Shown here in pieces: positions 6,664 through 13,243 of a stretch of 18,526 bases of DNA; the stretch's first letter is position 1, and each line of letters starts with the position of its first letter. Location of the stretch: contig CAYPGQ010000083.1 in the NCBI GenBank assembly GCA_964410125.1, positions 1 to 18,526 of the forward strand, in the 5' to 3' direction. The position numbers were made by a program, and so were the translations under genes. A model generated the notes under the pieces. That model saw only the letters and a list, made by a program, of their open reading frames with translations, made no database searches and had not been told where the DNA came from. The DNA comes from G020348385 sp964410125. Its GTDB lineage: Bacteria; Acidobacteriota; Aminicenantia; Aminicenantales; Aminicenantaceae.

Positions 6664-6690
6664 GCATCGACTTTTTGTGAATGATTCAGG
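6664..6690 (+). repeat. Terminal start module closing the array
   Basis: GCATCGACTTTTT followed by TGTGAATGATTCAGG corresponds to the first 27 bases of an array unit, with nothing else of the unit behind it. It carries the right arm of the inverted repeat that begins at 6605. Confidence 0.75.
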
Positions 6691-6691
6691 G

Positions 6692-6719
6692 TTGTAAATT
6701 GAGCAAAAAAGTATATAAT
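6692..6719 (+). promoter_or_regulatory. Probable promoter of the ferredoxin gene
   Basis: TTGTAA (6692-6697), a 16-bp spacer and a perfect TATAAT (6714-6719). It begins 2 nt after the last repeat module, so the repeat edge abuts the -35 box. The ferredoxin ATG at 6750 is 30 nt downstream. Confidence 0.6.
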
Positions 6720-6749
6720 AAACTGTTATTTTTTTGAGGAGGCCTTAAA

Positions 6750-6998
6750 ATGGCATATAAAATCACCGAAGAATGTATTAATTGTGGAGCCTGTGATCCA
6801 GAATGCCCGAACGAAGCGATCTTCGCTGGCGATGAGATTTATGAGATTGACCCCGACAAATGCTCAGAGTGTGTGGGCGCTTTTGACGAGTCCCAATGTG
6901 CGGCGGTCTGCCCGGTTGATTGCTGTATTCCCGATCCCGATCACAAAGAAACAAGAGAAGAACTGGAAGCCAAGTACAGAAAAATCCACGCTAGATAA
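6750..6998 (+). CDS. 2[4Fe-4S] ferredoxin (YfhL-type)
   Basis: An 82-aa cytosolic electron carrier. Cluster motif 1 is CINCGACDPECP. Cluster motif 2 is CSECVGAFDESQCAAVCP, with the long eight-residue insertion between the second and third cysteines that marks the YfhL/Allochromatium-type dicluster ferredoxins. The charged C-terminal helix after residue 66 is also usual there. GAGGAGG (6736-6742) lies 7 nt before the ATG, the strongest ribosome site in the window, which suggests high expression. A clear terminator downstream makes it a single-gene transcript. It could accept electrons from the 2-oxoacid:ferredoxin oxidoreductase encoded at the right edge, but that link is inference. Confidence 0.95.
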   Translation: MAYKITEECINCGACDPECPNEAIFAGDEIYEIDPDKCSECVGAFDESQCAAVCPVDCCIPDPDHKETREELEAKYRKIHAR

Positions 6999-7052
6999 CA
7001 TATTCAAAGTCATTTTTAATTTTTAAATTTCTGCCTTAATTTTAAGCTCGTA

Positions 7053-7067
7053 TATGAATTATCCAGG
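7053..7067 (+). repeat. Single copy of the TATGAATNNTYCAGG end motif
   Basis: TATGAATTATCCAGG matches the start-module motif at 5398-5413, 6118-6132, 6330-6343 and 6676-6690. It stands alone just ahead of the ferredoxin terminator. Confidence 0.45.
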
Positions 7068-7070
7068 TTA

Positions 7071-7105
7071 AAATAGGAGTGGTGTTGAACACTCCTATTT
7101 TTTTT
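7071..7105 (+). terminator. Rho-independent terminator of the ferredoxin gene
   Basis: AAATAGGAGTG (7071-7081) pairs perfectly with CACTCCTATTT (7090-7100) around an eight-base loop. The T run continues to 7105. Confidence 0.9.
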
Positions 7106-7113
7106 CGTCCTTA

Positions 7114-8073
7114 ATGCCAGGAATGGAAGAAGAAAAGAGATCGCCAGCCTTTTTTGCCACCAAAAGGATCTGGCTGAACGTTTTATTGTTCGTGGTGACA
7201 GCCATTTCCACTTTTGTCGTGGGATTCTCCTGGAGCATCGGATATAAATATGCGGAACTCTTTTCTCAAAATCCAGATCTTGTTCCTGATCCGGGGATGG
7301 TCCTGAATCCCGAGATCGTGGCTCTCAGTCTTATATATGCCGTTGTTCTGCTCGGCATTCTTCTCGGACATGAATTAGGGCATTTCTTCGCATGCCAATA
7401 CTACAAAATCGATGCGACACTACCGTATTTTATCCCGGCACCCACATTGATCGGCACCATGGGTGCTTTCATAAGGATCCGATCCCCGATAACGAAAAAA
7501 CAGCAGCTGTTCGATATCGGTATTGCCGGGCCGCTGGCAAGTTTTATTCTTTCTCTTCCTGCCATTGTGTTGGGGCTTTTTCTTTCAAAAGCGGTGCCCT
7601 CTTTTCCCGAGGATGAAAGCATATTGTTCGGCGATCCCCTCATCCTTAAATTTGTGGGAAGTTTTGTTTTTAAAGGAATTCCTGAAGGTTTTGATATTGT
7701 TCCTCATCCCATTGCGTTTGCAGGCTGGGTGGGCATACTCGTGACCGCTCTCAATCTTTTTCCTATCGGACAGCTCGATGGGGGGCATGTTACCTATGCC
7801 CTCTTAGGGAAAAAATCTCTAAAGCTCGCGCCTTATATTATCGGGATTTTTGTGCTTATGGGCATCTTTTTCTGGATAGGCTGGTTCGTCTGGGCATTGC
7901 TCATCTATTTCTTGGGATTGAAACATCCGCGTATCTTCGATGAAGCCATACCCCTTTCTCCTGGTCGAAGACTGTTGGGTGTTCTGGTTCTGATCATTTT
8001 TATCGTTTCGTTCACACCCGAACCCATCATGGGATATAACCTTTTTGATCTACTCAAACAACTCGTTTTTTAG
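7114..8073 (+). CDS. Site-2-protease-family membrane metallopeptidase (M50)
   Basis: A 319-aa polytopic inner-membrane zinc protease for intramembrane cleavage. The zinc site GHELGH gives H86, E87 and H90. The third ligand lies in NLFPIGQLDGGH (N214, D222). A further conserved stretch, GTMGAFIRIRSPITKKQQLFDIGIAGPLASF (quoted in parts: GTMGAFIRIRSP and DIGIAGPLASF), is typical of the EGY/S2P subgroup of plants and cyanobacteria rather than RseP; no PDZ domain is present. Hydrophobic segments lie at about 20-42, 68-90, 138-160, 200-215, 238-268 and 283-300. The substrate is unknown, and no anti-sigma factor is encoded nearby. ATG 7114 lacks a Shine-Dalgarno; ATG 7123 is an alternative. It starts 9 nt after the ferredoxin terminator, so its promoter is not obvious. 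Confidence 0.88.
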   Translation: MPGMEEEKRSPAFFATKRIWLNVLLFVVTAISTFVVGFSWSIGYKYAELFSQNPDLVPDPGMVLNPEIVALSLIYAVVLLGILLGHELGHFFACQYYKIDATLPYFIPAPTLIGTMGAFIRIRSPITKKQQLFDIGIAGPLASFILSLPAIVLGLFLSKAVPSFPEDESILFGDPLILKFVGSFVFKGIPEGFDIVPHPIAFAGWVGILVTALNLFPIGQLDGGHVTYALLGKKSLKLAPYIIGIFVLMGIFFWIGWFVWALLIYFLGLKHPRIFDEAIPLSPGRRLLGVLVLIIFIVSFTPEPIMGYNLFDLLKQLVF

Positions 8074-8103
8074 TTCTGAGAATTGAAGATTTCGGGGCAA
8101 AAG

Positions 8104-8257
8104 TTTTTCACAAAAACTGTGGAAAAGTTGTTGGAAAATCGACTTATTTTCAGTCAAATGCAAGAAATCCCTGACAGATACAACAGTTTGCACAAGATTT
8201 GGGCATCCAGTGTAACCTATTGATAATAAACAAGATACTGAAAGCGTTGATAATAAA
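8104..8257. other. Non-coding region with DnaA-box-like 9-mers and AT-rich direct repeats
   Basis: The 8074-8407 intergenic stretch has no convincing gene. It holds TTTTTCACA (8104-8112) and TGTGGAAAA (8118-8126), which is one base from the DnaA box TGTGGATAA. TTGGAAAA follows (8131-8138), then two copies of TTGATAATAAA (8220-8230 and 8247-8257). This could be a DnaA-binding site or chance. A short frame starting at 8257 has no family features and was not called. Confidence 0.3.
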
Positions 8258-8369
8258 TGAATTACGAGTATCTTCCGATCCAACATGGATTGTCAGTCAA
8301 TCTGACACGTCAGCTCGCTGATTTTCCGTATTATTTCAGTGAGGAAAATCGTTGCAATGAAAGCACTTC

Positions 8370-8399
8370 TTGCGCAGTTGGGGAGGAGTGGCATATAAT
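8370..8399 (+). promoter_or_regulatory. Candidate promoter for the zinc-ribbon gene, possibly giving a leaderless mRNA
   Basis: TTGCGC (8370-8375), an 18-bp spacer and a perfect TATAAT (8394-8399). Transcription would begin close to 8406, almost on the ATG at 8408. GGGAGGAG at 8381-8388 is too far (19 nt) to serve that ATG as a ribosome site. Confidence 0.45.
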
Positions 8400-8407
8400 G
8401 AGATGCG

Positions 8408-9193
8408 ATGGACGACCAATTCGAGAATGTCGAGAAGGAATTTCAACAGCTAAAGGCTGAATTCAACCGGAAACGACTATCTGAACCCGACTTCAAGAAG
8501 AAGTTGAAAGAGTTGCGTCTGCAAGATCAGGATGGAAGATTCTGGACAATCGGTGCGCAAACGGGAAAGTGGTATTTTTTTGATGGGAATGACTGGATCG
8601 AGTCGAAACCTCCTTCGCTGCAAGATAAAAGAGCAATTTGTGTTAAGTGCGGATTTGAGAACGATTTGGAGAATGAAGCTTGTGCCTACTGTGGGGAAAG
8701 CTTGAAGGAGAGAAAAGAGGAAGAAGGAGAGGAGGAATTTGCCTGTCCGAATTGCGGAAGAATCCTCGACAAATATTCCTTTTTTTGCCCTGACTGTGAC
8801 AAAAAGGAAGAAGAGGAAGAAGGGGAAAAAGCCTGGGAACCCGTTGGGGAATTCGATATCGAACTTCCTTTCGAGGAAGAACCCGAAAAAGAAGAGCAGA
8901 TTTTGCGTTCGGTTCATTCTTTATCCTTGGCTCTGTTTTTTGGCTCTCTCGGTCTTCTTATCGGTATCGTTATGGGAGCATTTGCAGGCTCGACAGATTT
9001 TTTGCCTGGAATGGTGGGTGTTTTGCCCTCATTCTTGAGAGAACTTCACGGTAGTCTGATCGGTGGGCTTTTTTATGGGCTTTTCGGCGGCATTTTCGGA
9101 TTTATAGTGATAGGTTTGGCTGGATTTCTGATTGCCGTCTTGTTAAATGTGATTTTTTCTTTTATCGGCGGGATTAAACTCCACATCGAATAA
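8408..9193 (+). CDS. Double zinc-ribbon membrane protein of unknown function
   Basis: A 261-aa protein I cannot assign to a named gene. Residues 1-40 are a charged helix. RFWTIGAQTGKWYFFDGNDW (44-63) is a small aromatic module seen in various bacterial membrane and zinc-ribbon proteins. Two zinc ribbons follow: C78/C81 with C92/C95, and C113/C116 with C127/C130. They are separated by acidic Glu-rich linkers (100-112, 133-165). Two glycine-rich hydrophobic segments at about 172-195 and 215-252 probably anchor the C-terminus in the membrane, with the ribbons in the cytosol. ATG 8408 is the first start after an in-frame stop at 8396, and no ribosome site is well placed. It ends 14 nt before the stop of the convergent hypF. 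An adaptor role is guesswork. Confidence 0.75.
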   Translation: MDDQFENVEKEFQQLKAEFNRKRLSEPDFKKKLKELRLQDQDGRFWTIGAQTGKWYFFDGNDWIESKPPSLQDKRAICVKCGFENDLENEACAYCGESLKERKEEEGEEEFACPNCGRILDKYSFFCPDCDKKEEEEEGEKAWEPVGEFDIELPFEEEPEKEEQILRSVHSLSLALFFGSLGLLIGIVMGAFAGSTDFLPGMVGVLPSFLRELHGSLIGGLFYGLFGGIFGFIVIGLAGFLIAVLLNVIFSFIGGIKLHIE

Positions 9194-9207
9194 ACACACT
9201 CCCTGTG

Positions 9208-11493
9208 TCATTTCATTCTTTGCAATGACTTCAATGCATACGCAATCTGTCCCACCGAAATGGACTCGTCATTGGGTGAGTATTGGAGAGGTCTGAGGAC
9301 AGCAAATCCCTTCCTCTCCAGGATTTTATAAGCTTCTTGGACCAGCTTTCTGTTGAGGAAAACTCCTCCTGTCAAAGCCACAGTATTGACTCCGTATTGC
9401 TGTTTGGCCTTTTCTGCCACTCGGGCGATCGAATAAGCCAATGTTTTGTGGAATTTGGCTGAAATATCGGAGACAGGAAAGTTGCGCTCGGTTTCCCGTA
9501 CGATAGTTCTGATCATCTTTTGGAATGATATTTTGTGGCTTTCCTGTGGGGAAAGGCCTTCAGATATTTCAAAACCGTACCATCCCCGGTTCCTTCGAGC
9601 TGCTGCGGCTTCCAATCGCATCGGTGCCTCCGCTTCGAACTCCATTTCCGCAGGAGATATCCCCACAATAAACGAGACGGCATCGAACAGACGTCCGCAG
9701 CTTGACGACAAAGGTGTGTTGATGTTGTGATTCATCATTTCCATCACACCCTTAATCTTTTTGGGGCTGACTTTTTGCATAGCTTTCAAGATTGGAAGAT
9801 TCTCCCCGTAAGAGTGTCTCAAATAAGACAAAGCCATTCGCCAGGGCTGTTTGGCTGCCAAATCTCCTCCGGGAAGCGGGACTTCGGCAAAATGTGCGAA
9901 TCTTGTGTAGCCATCATAGTTTGCCACAAGAAATTCCCCTCCCCAGGCCTTTCCATCTTTGCCGTAGCCGTATCCATCAAAGGAAACGCCTAGAACTTTT
10001 CGATCGACAGGAAATTCATGCTCGAGGAGGACAGCCAGGATGTGGGCAAAATGATGCTGGACTTGGATGTGAGGAATTTGGGTTTTTTGGGCGTATCGTG
10101 TTGTGTGGAAATCGGGATGCAGATCGGAAACAACCATTTTGGGATCGACCTTGAAGATTTTTGTCAGATGCTGAATGGTTTCCTCAAAATATCTGTAGTT
10201 CTGGTATTCATCCAAATCTCCCAAGAATTGACTGGTGATGACATATCCATTTTTGTAGACCGAGATGGTATCCTTCAACTCTGCTCCCAGAGCCAGAATG
10301 TGCTGATCCGATTCCAGGGTTTTTGGAACCGGCTGGGGATAGGGGACATATCCGCGCGCCCGCCTGAGGAATAGGGGCTTGTCTTTGACCACCTTCATCA
10401 CCGAGTCATCGGCCCTGATGTGTATCGGGCGGTCATGGGTCAGGATATAGTCGCAGAGGTCATCGATTCCTTCCCTTTCGTCTTTCATGATCGGGGCATC
10501 CTTTTGGTTTGAGCTGGTTGCTACGATCAGGTCGATGTTTTCAAGAAGAAGATAATGGATCGGTGTGTATGGCAGCATGATTCCAATCTCATCCAAGTGG
10601 GGGGCAATGTAGCGGATGTGTTTCATTTTTTTCAGAAGCACGATCGGGCGGCGTGGGGAGAGAAGCTGGGATTTTTCCGCTGGAGATGTATGGGCAATTT
10701 TTTGAACGACAGCCATATCTTTAGCCATAAGGGCTAGAGGTTTAGTTTTTCGATTTTTGATTTGCCGCAGCATCTTTATGGCGGAGGCATTTTGGGCATC
10801 ACACGCGAGATGGAATCCTCCCAATCCTTTGACTGCCAGGATTTTGCCTTGTTTAAGGAGAGAAGAAGCTTTGTCGATTCCGCCTTTCAGTTCTTTTCGG
10901 GTACGGGATTGGACAAGTTTGATTTGGGGACCGCAGATGGGACACGCGATTGGTTGAGCATGATATCTTCTGTCAAGGGGATTATTGTATTCTTTTTTAC
11001 AAGAGGGGCACATGATGAAGCTTTTCATGGTGGTTTGTTTCCGGTCATACGGAAGGGATTGGACAATGGTGTAGCGAGGGCCACAGTCTGTACAGTTGAT
11101 GAATGGGTAGCGGTATCTCCGGTTAGCCGGCAACATCATCTCCGTAGAGCAATTTTCGCACACAGAAATGTCGGGAGAGATAAAAACGAAACTCTCTTCC
11201 TGTTTGGTTTTTTTTATTACGAAACGTTCGAGTCCAAGATGGGACGCCGGGTTAACCGTGATTTCTTTTATCTGGGCGAGAGGAGGGGTGTTGTTCTGAA
11301 GCTCGAAGAGAAAGTCTTGGAAGTCGCTTTTTTTGTCTTTTTCGATGTGGATTTCCACTCCGAATCCGATATTTTTTACCCAACCTTTGTAGTCAAGGTC
11401 TTGCGCCAGGCGATAGATAAACGGACGGAAGCCCACTCCCTGAACAACGCCAAACACCACCATCTCAACCGCCAATCCTTTTTCTTTTTTCAT
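9208..11493 (-). CDS. hypF: Carbamoyltransferase HypF ([NiFe]-hydrogenase maturation)
   Basis: A full-length 761-aa cytosolic enzyme that uses carbamoyl phosphate and ATP to carbamoylate the HypE C-terminal cysteine, the first step in making the CN ligands of [NiFe]-hydrogenase. Domains: acylphosphatase-like (8-95, VVQGVGFRPFIYRLA); two zinc fingers of CX2C-X18-CX2C form (C112/C115/C134/C137 and C162/C165/C184/C187); YrdC-like (about 205-385); and Kae1/HypF C-terminal domain (about 400-750, QHHFAHILAVLLEH, FDGYGYGKDGKAWGGEF, LTGGVFLNRKL). No other hyp gene or hydrogenase subunit is in the window, so those must lie elsewhere. ATG 11493 has no Shine-Dalgarno. The palindrome at 11501-11573 fills the space between it and queH, with which it is probably co-transcribed. 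Confidence 0.96.
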   Translation of the reverse strand: MKKEKGLAVEMVVFGVVQGVGFRPFIYRLAQDLDYKGWVKNIGFGVEIHIEKDKKSDFQDFLFELQNNTPPLAQIKEITVNPASHLGLERFVIKKTKQEESFVFISPDISVCENCSTEMMLPANRRYRYPFINCTDCGPRYTIVQSLPYDRKQTTMKSFIMCPSCKKEYNNPLDRRYHAQPIACPICGPQIKLVQSRTRKELKGGIDKASSLLKQGKILAVKGLGGFHLACDAQNASAIKMLRQIKNRKTKPLALMAKDMAVVQKIAHTSPAEKSQLLSPRRPIVLLKKMKHIRYIAPHLDEIGIMLPYTPIHYLLLENIDLIVATSSNQKDAPIMKDEREGIDDLCDYILTHDRPIHIRADDSVMKVVKDKPLFLRRARGYVPYPQPVPKTLESDQHILALGAELKDTISVYKNGYVITSQFLGDLDEYQNYRYFEETIQHLTKIFKVDPKMVVSDLHPDFHTTRYAQKTQIPHIQVQHHFAHILAVLLEHEFPVDRKVLGVSFDGYGYGKDGKAWGGEFLVANYDGYTRFAHFAEVPLPGGDLAAKQPWRMALSYLRHSYGENLPILKAMQKVSPKKIKGVMEMMNHNINTPLSSSCGRLFDAVSFIVGISPAEMEFEAEAPMRLEAAAARRNRGWYGFEISEGLSPQESHKISFQKMIRTIVRETERNFPVSDISAKFHKTLAYSIARVAEKAKQQYGVNTVALTGGVFLNRKLVQEAYKILERKGFAVLRPLQYSPNDESISVGQIAYALKSLQRMK

Positions 11494-11500
11494 TATTTAC

Positions 11501-11573
11501 AATTGGTGACAGGATACTCTTTCACTTAATTCCAACAATTTTAATTGGTGAAAGAGTATCCTGTCCCCGAATT
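11501..11573. repeat. Long palindrome A (REP/REPIN-like) between queH and hypF
   Basis: GACAGGATACTCTTTCAC (11508-11525) is perfectly complementary to 11548-11565 (18 bp), and the flanks extend the pairing imperfectly to about 31 bp with AATT ends. It is homologous to palindrome B at 13172-13239 (GGTGAC, GGATAC and CAATTCC/TAATTCC cores). The arms differ between the copies but each copy remains self-complementary. It includes the last 15 codons of queH. Such GGTGACAGGATAC-type palindromes resemble the repeats mobilised by REP-associated tyrosine transposases, but no transposase is present here. Confidence 0.85.
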
Positions 11574-12100
11574 GAGTAAATGCAGCCGCAATAATCCTGT
11601 CTATAGAGTTTGTGTCGTTTGCTGAGTTCCAAGCTCTTTTTGAACCCATCCTTCTTTTTAAAATTTGCTTCCAGAAATTGTATTCGGAACCGCCGTCCAA
11701 ACATTTTCCCGATCTTGTTTATGACGTCTGCTTTTTTCCATGGACTCAAGCTCATCACAGTAGTGAATATATCGAATCCAAGTTCAGCTCCTTTTTTGGC
11801 TGTTTGTTCCAATCTTAAAGCATAACACACATCGCATCTTCGTCCTTTTTCCGGCTCGTCCTTGAACTTGGCGGTTATAGCGTGCCACCGGCTGTCATCA
11901 TATGGTCCCTCGATGAGTTCAAATCCGAGGGTGGCGGCTACTTTTTGTGTTTCTTCGAATCTCAGATTATATTCTTTACGAGGATGGATATTCGGATTGT
12001 AATAAAAGCCGCTCACATCATAATCTTTCCCGAGAAGATCCATTACATACAGTGCATCGGGGGCACAGCATATGTGAACGAACATCTTCGGCTTTTTCAT
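11522..12100 (-). CDS. queH: Epoxyqueuosine reductase QueH
   Basis: A cytosolic Fe-S enzyme (DUF208 family) that reduces epoxyqueuosine to queuosine in tRNA, the non-orthologous replacement of QueG. From ATG 12100 (192 aa) the metal-binding cysteines are C11/C12 (HICCAPD), C89/C92 (RRCDVCYALRL) and C171/C173 (DYCGCIYS). YNPNIHPRKEY, EGPYDDSRW and TTVMSLSPWKK are the other family motifs. An upstream TTG at 12115 is in frame, but the ATG is preferred; neither has an ideal ribosome site. The family normally ends just after DYCGCIYS. Here 14 more residues (GQDTLSPIKIVGIK) and the stop are encoded by the palindrome at 11501-11573, a sign of insertion into the gene's 3' end. The coiled-coil gene ends 25 nt upstream and hypF follows, so an operon is likely. 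Confidence 0.92.
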   Translation of the reverse strand: MKKPKMFVHICCAPDALYVMDLLGKDYDVSGFYYNPNIHPRKEYNLRFEETQKVAATLGFELIEGPYDDSRWHAITAKFKDEPEKGRRCDVCYALRLEQTAKKGAELGFDIFTTVMSLSPWKKADVINKIGKMFGRRFRIQFLEANFKKKDGFKKSLELSKRHKLYRQDYCGCIYSIRGQDTLSPIKIVGIK

Positions 12101-12125
12101 GTCCTTATTCTGCAAAAAGAGAGGA

Positions 12126-13103
12126 TTAGAGATTCTTTATCTGTTGTTCCAATTCACTGATGCGTTCGTTTGACCGGTCGATTTGAGAGTAAAAAACGGA
12201 CAGCTCCTGCTGATTTTCCCTTGTTTCAACGGTTTGTTTGCCCAAACGCACGAACAGAGGATCCTTTTTTTTCTCGACGTGTTCTATTTTCTCGAGAAGT
12301 TTTTCTTTATTCCTTTTCCACTCTTTGATTTCTTTATGGAATTCACGGATTCTTTTCTTGCCGCCTTCTTCGATCGCTTTAAGCTTTTTATTTAATTCAT
12401 CGATTTTTTCTTGATGATCTTTGCGCTCTTTTTCCAGATTCATTCGTTTTCCCACAAGCTTTTTGATGGTCTCATCCATCTCTTCTTTCTGTTTGATCAG
12501 CTCTTCGAGTCTATCATCGTCCTCATTCCTTGATGAGTTGATGCCTCTGACAACTCCCTCCAGCTCTTTCTGTTTCTCCATAACCTTTACTTCCAGCAAC
12601 CTTTCTTCATCCTTTATTTCCGCCAATTTTTCCTGGCAAGGTTTTCTGGCCGATTCATGTTCGGTTACCGAATCCTTGTGTTTCTGGATGAATTTTTCCT
12701 GATCGGTTGCGAGTCCTTTGATTTTCGAAAGCACATCCTTCGATTCTCGCTCGAGGTCTTGTTTGTTTTGTTCGAGTTTATCGAGATCTTGGTGGATTTT
12801 TTCTCCCATGGGAATTTTTAGATTTTCTTCCCAGCTTTTTTCCCCTAGGCTCCTGATGAATTCATCTTTTTTGCGGTACTCCCTTTTCAGCCGAGCTTGA
12901 AGGCGCAGTTTGATTAGCTTTTTCTTTGCCCCAAAAAGAAAAAGGTTTATTCGTCGCCTAAGATCCTTGTCGCGCAGGAATATGAATACGACCAGAAGCA
13001 GGATAACAAAAAGAAGGAGCCAAAATGTCCAGTAGGGAAGTCCCTCGCTAGATCCCGGAGGAGGGGTCTGTTTGGCAAAGATGTTTTCGAGAATTCCTCT
13101 CAT
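12126..13103 (-). CDS. Membrane-anchored coiled-coil protein of unknown function
   Basis: A 325-aa protein with one strong transmembrane segment at about residues 25-43 (YWTFWLLLFVILLLVVFIF), then a basic stretch (44-75, RDKDLRRRINLF and KLRLQARLKREYRKK). From about 100 to 325 it is almost continuous charged heptad-like sequence rich in Lys, Glu and Leu (e.g. RLEELIKQKEEMDETIKKL), so a long cytosolic coiled coil is expected. The basic stretch next to the membrane favours the positive-inside orientation with the coil in the cytosol. I recognise no enzyme or named family. Low complexity makes remote homology unreliable. It lies upstream of queH (25 nt gap) and downstream of the M14 peptidase, with palindrome B in the 140-nt gap between them. 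ATG 13103 has no clear ribosome site. Confidence 0.75.
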   Translation of the reverse strand: MRGILENIFAKQTPPPGSSEGLPYWTFWLLLFVILLLVVFIFLRDKDLRRRINLFLFGAKKKLIKLRLQARLKREYRKKDEFIRSLGEKSWEENLKIPMGEKIHQDLDKLEQNKQDLERESKDVLSKIKGLATDQEKFIQKHKDSVTEHESARKPCQEKLAEIKDEERLLEVKVMEKQKELEGVVRGINSSRNEDDDRLEELIKQKEEMDETIKKLVGKRMNLEKERKDHQEKIDELNKKLKAIEEGGKKRIREFHKEIKEWKRNKEKLLEKIEHVEKKKDPLFVRLGKQTVETRENQQELSVFYSQIDRSNERISELEQQIKNL

Positions 13104-13171
13104 TTTAGCGGCAATGTTCCCATATTTTTCACGTTTATCCCTGTTTTGTCAATACATAATTAGATACCTAT

Positions 13172-13239
13172 AATTAGGTGACGGGATACCTGTTACCTCA
13201 ATTCCATAATTAAGGTAACAGGTATCCCGTCACCTAATT
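13172..13239. repeat. Long palindrome B (REP/REPIN-like), perfect 27-bp arms
   Basis: The left arm 13172-13198 (core GGTGACGGGATACCTGTTAC) is perfectly complementary to 13213-13239, with a 14-base loop. AATTAGGTGA-type fragments recur just outside (13240-13257). The stop and last codons of the M14 peptidase gene (13244-13252) lie in this outer fragment. It is homologous to palindrome A at 11501-11573. No T run follows either arm, so it is not a standard terminator, although it could block transcription or protect a 3' end. Confidence 0.9.
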
Positions 13240-13243
13240 GTTA

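Noticed and set aside
6110..6690. CRISPR array
   Set aside because: The conserved units are over 100 bp with internal hairpins and a 211-bp period, the spacers are AT-rich and similar to each other, and no cas gene is present.
6110..6690. Integron cassette array (attC sites)
   Set aside because: The palindromes lack the RYYYAAC/GTTRRRY core sites, there are no cassette ORFs between them, and no integrase is seen.
8257..8460. 67-codon frame in the gap before the zinc-ribbon gene
   Set aside because: Starts inside an AT-rich direct repeat, lacks a ribosome site, overlaps the real gene out of frame and has no recognisable motif.
10762..11529. Long plus-strand open frame (255 aa) opposite hypF
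   Set aside because: It lies wholly over the conserved HypF acylphosphatase, zinc-finger and YrdC coding region and its translation resembles no protein; a shadow frame.
12421..12702. Serine-rich plus-strand frame opposite the coiled-coil gene
   Set aside because: Antisense of Lys/Glu-rich coiled-coil codons gives Ser/Phe-rich shadow frames; no ribosome site or motif.
13172..13239. Palindrome B as a Rho-independent terminator
   Set aside because: The stem is AT/GC mixed and 27 bp long with no T run on either side, and a homologous copy between queH and hypF sits inside a likely operon; a repeat element explains it better.
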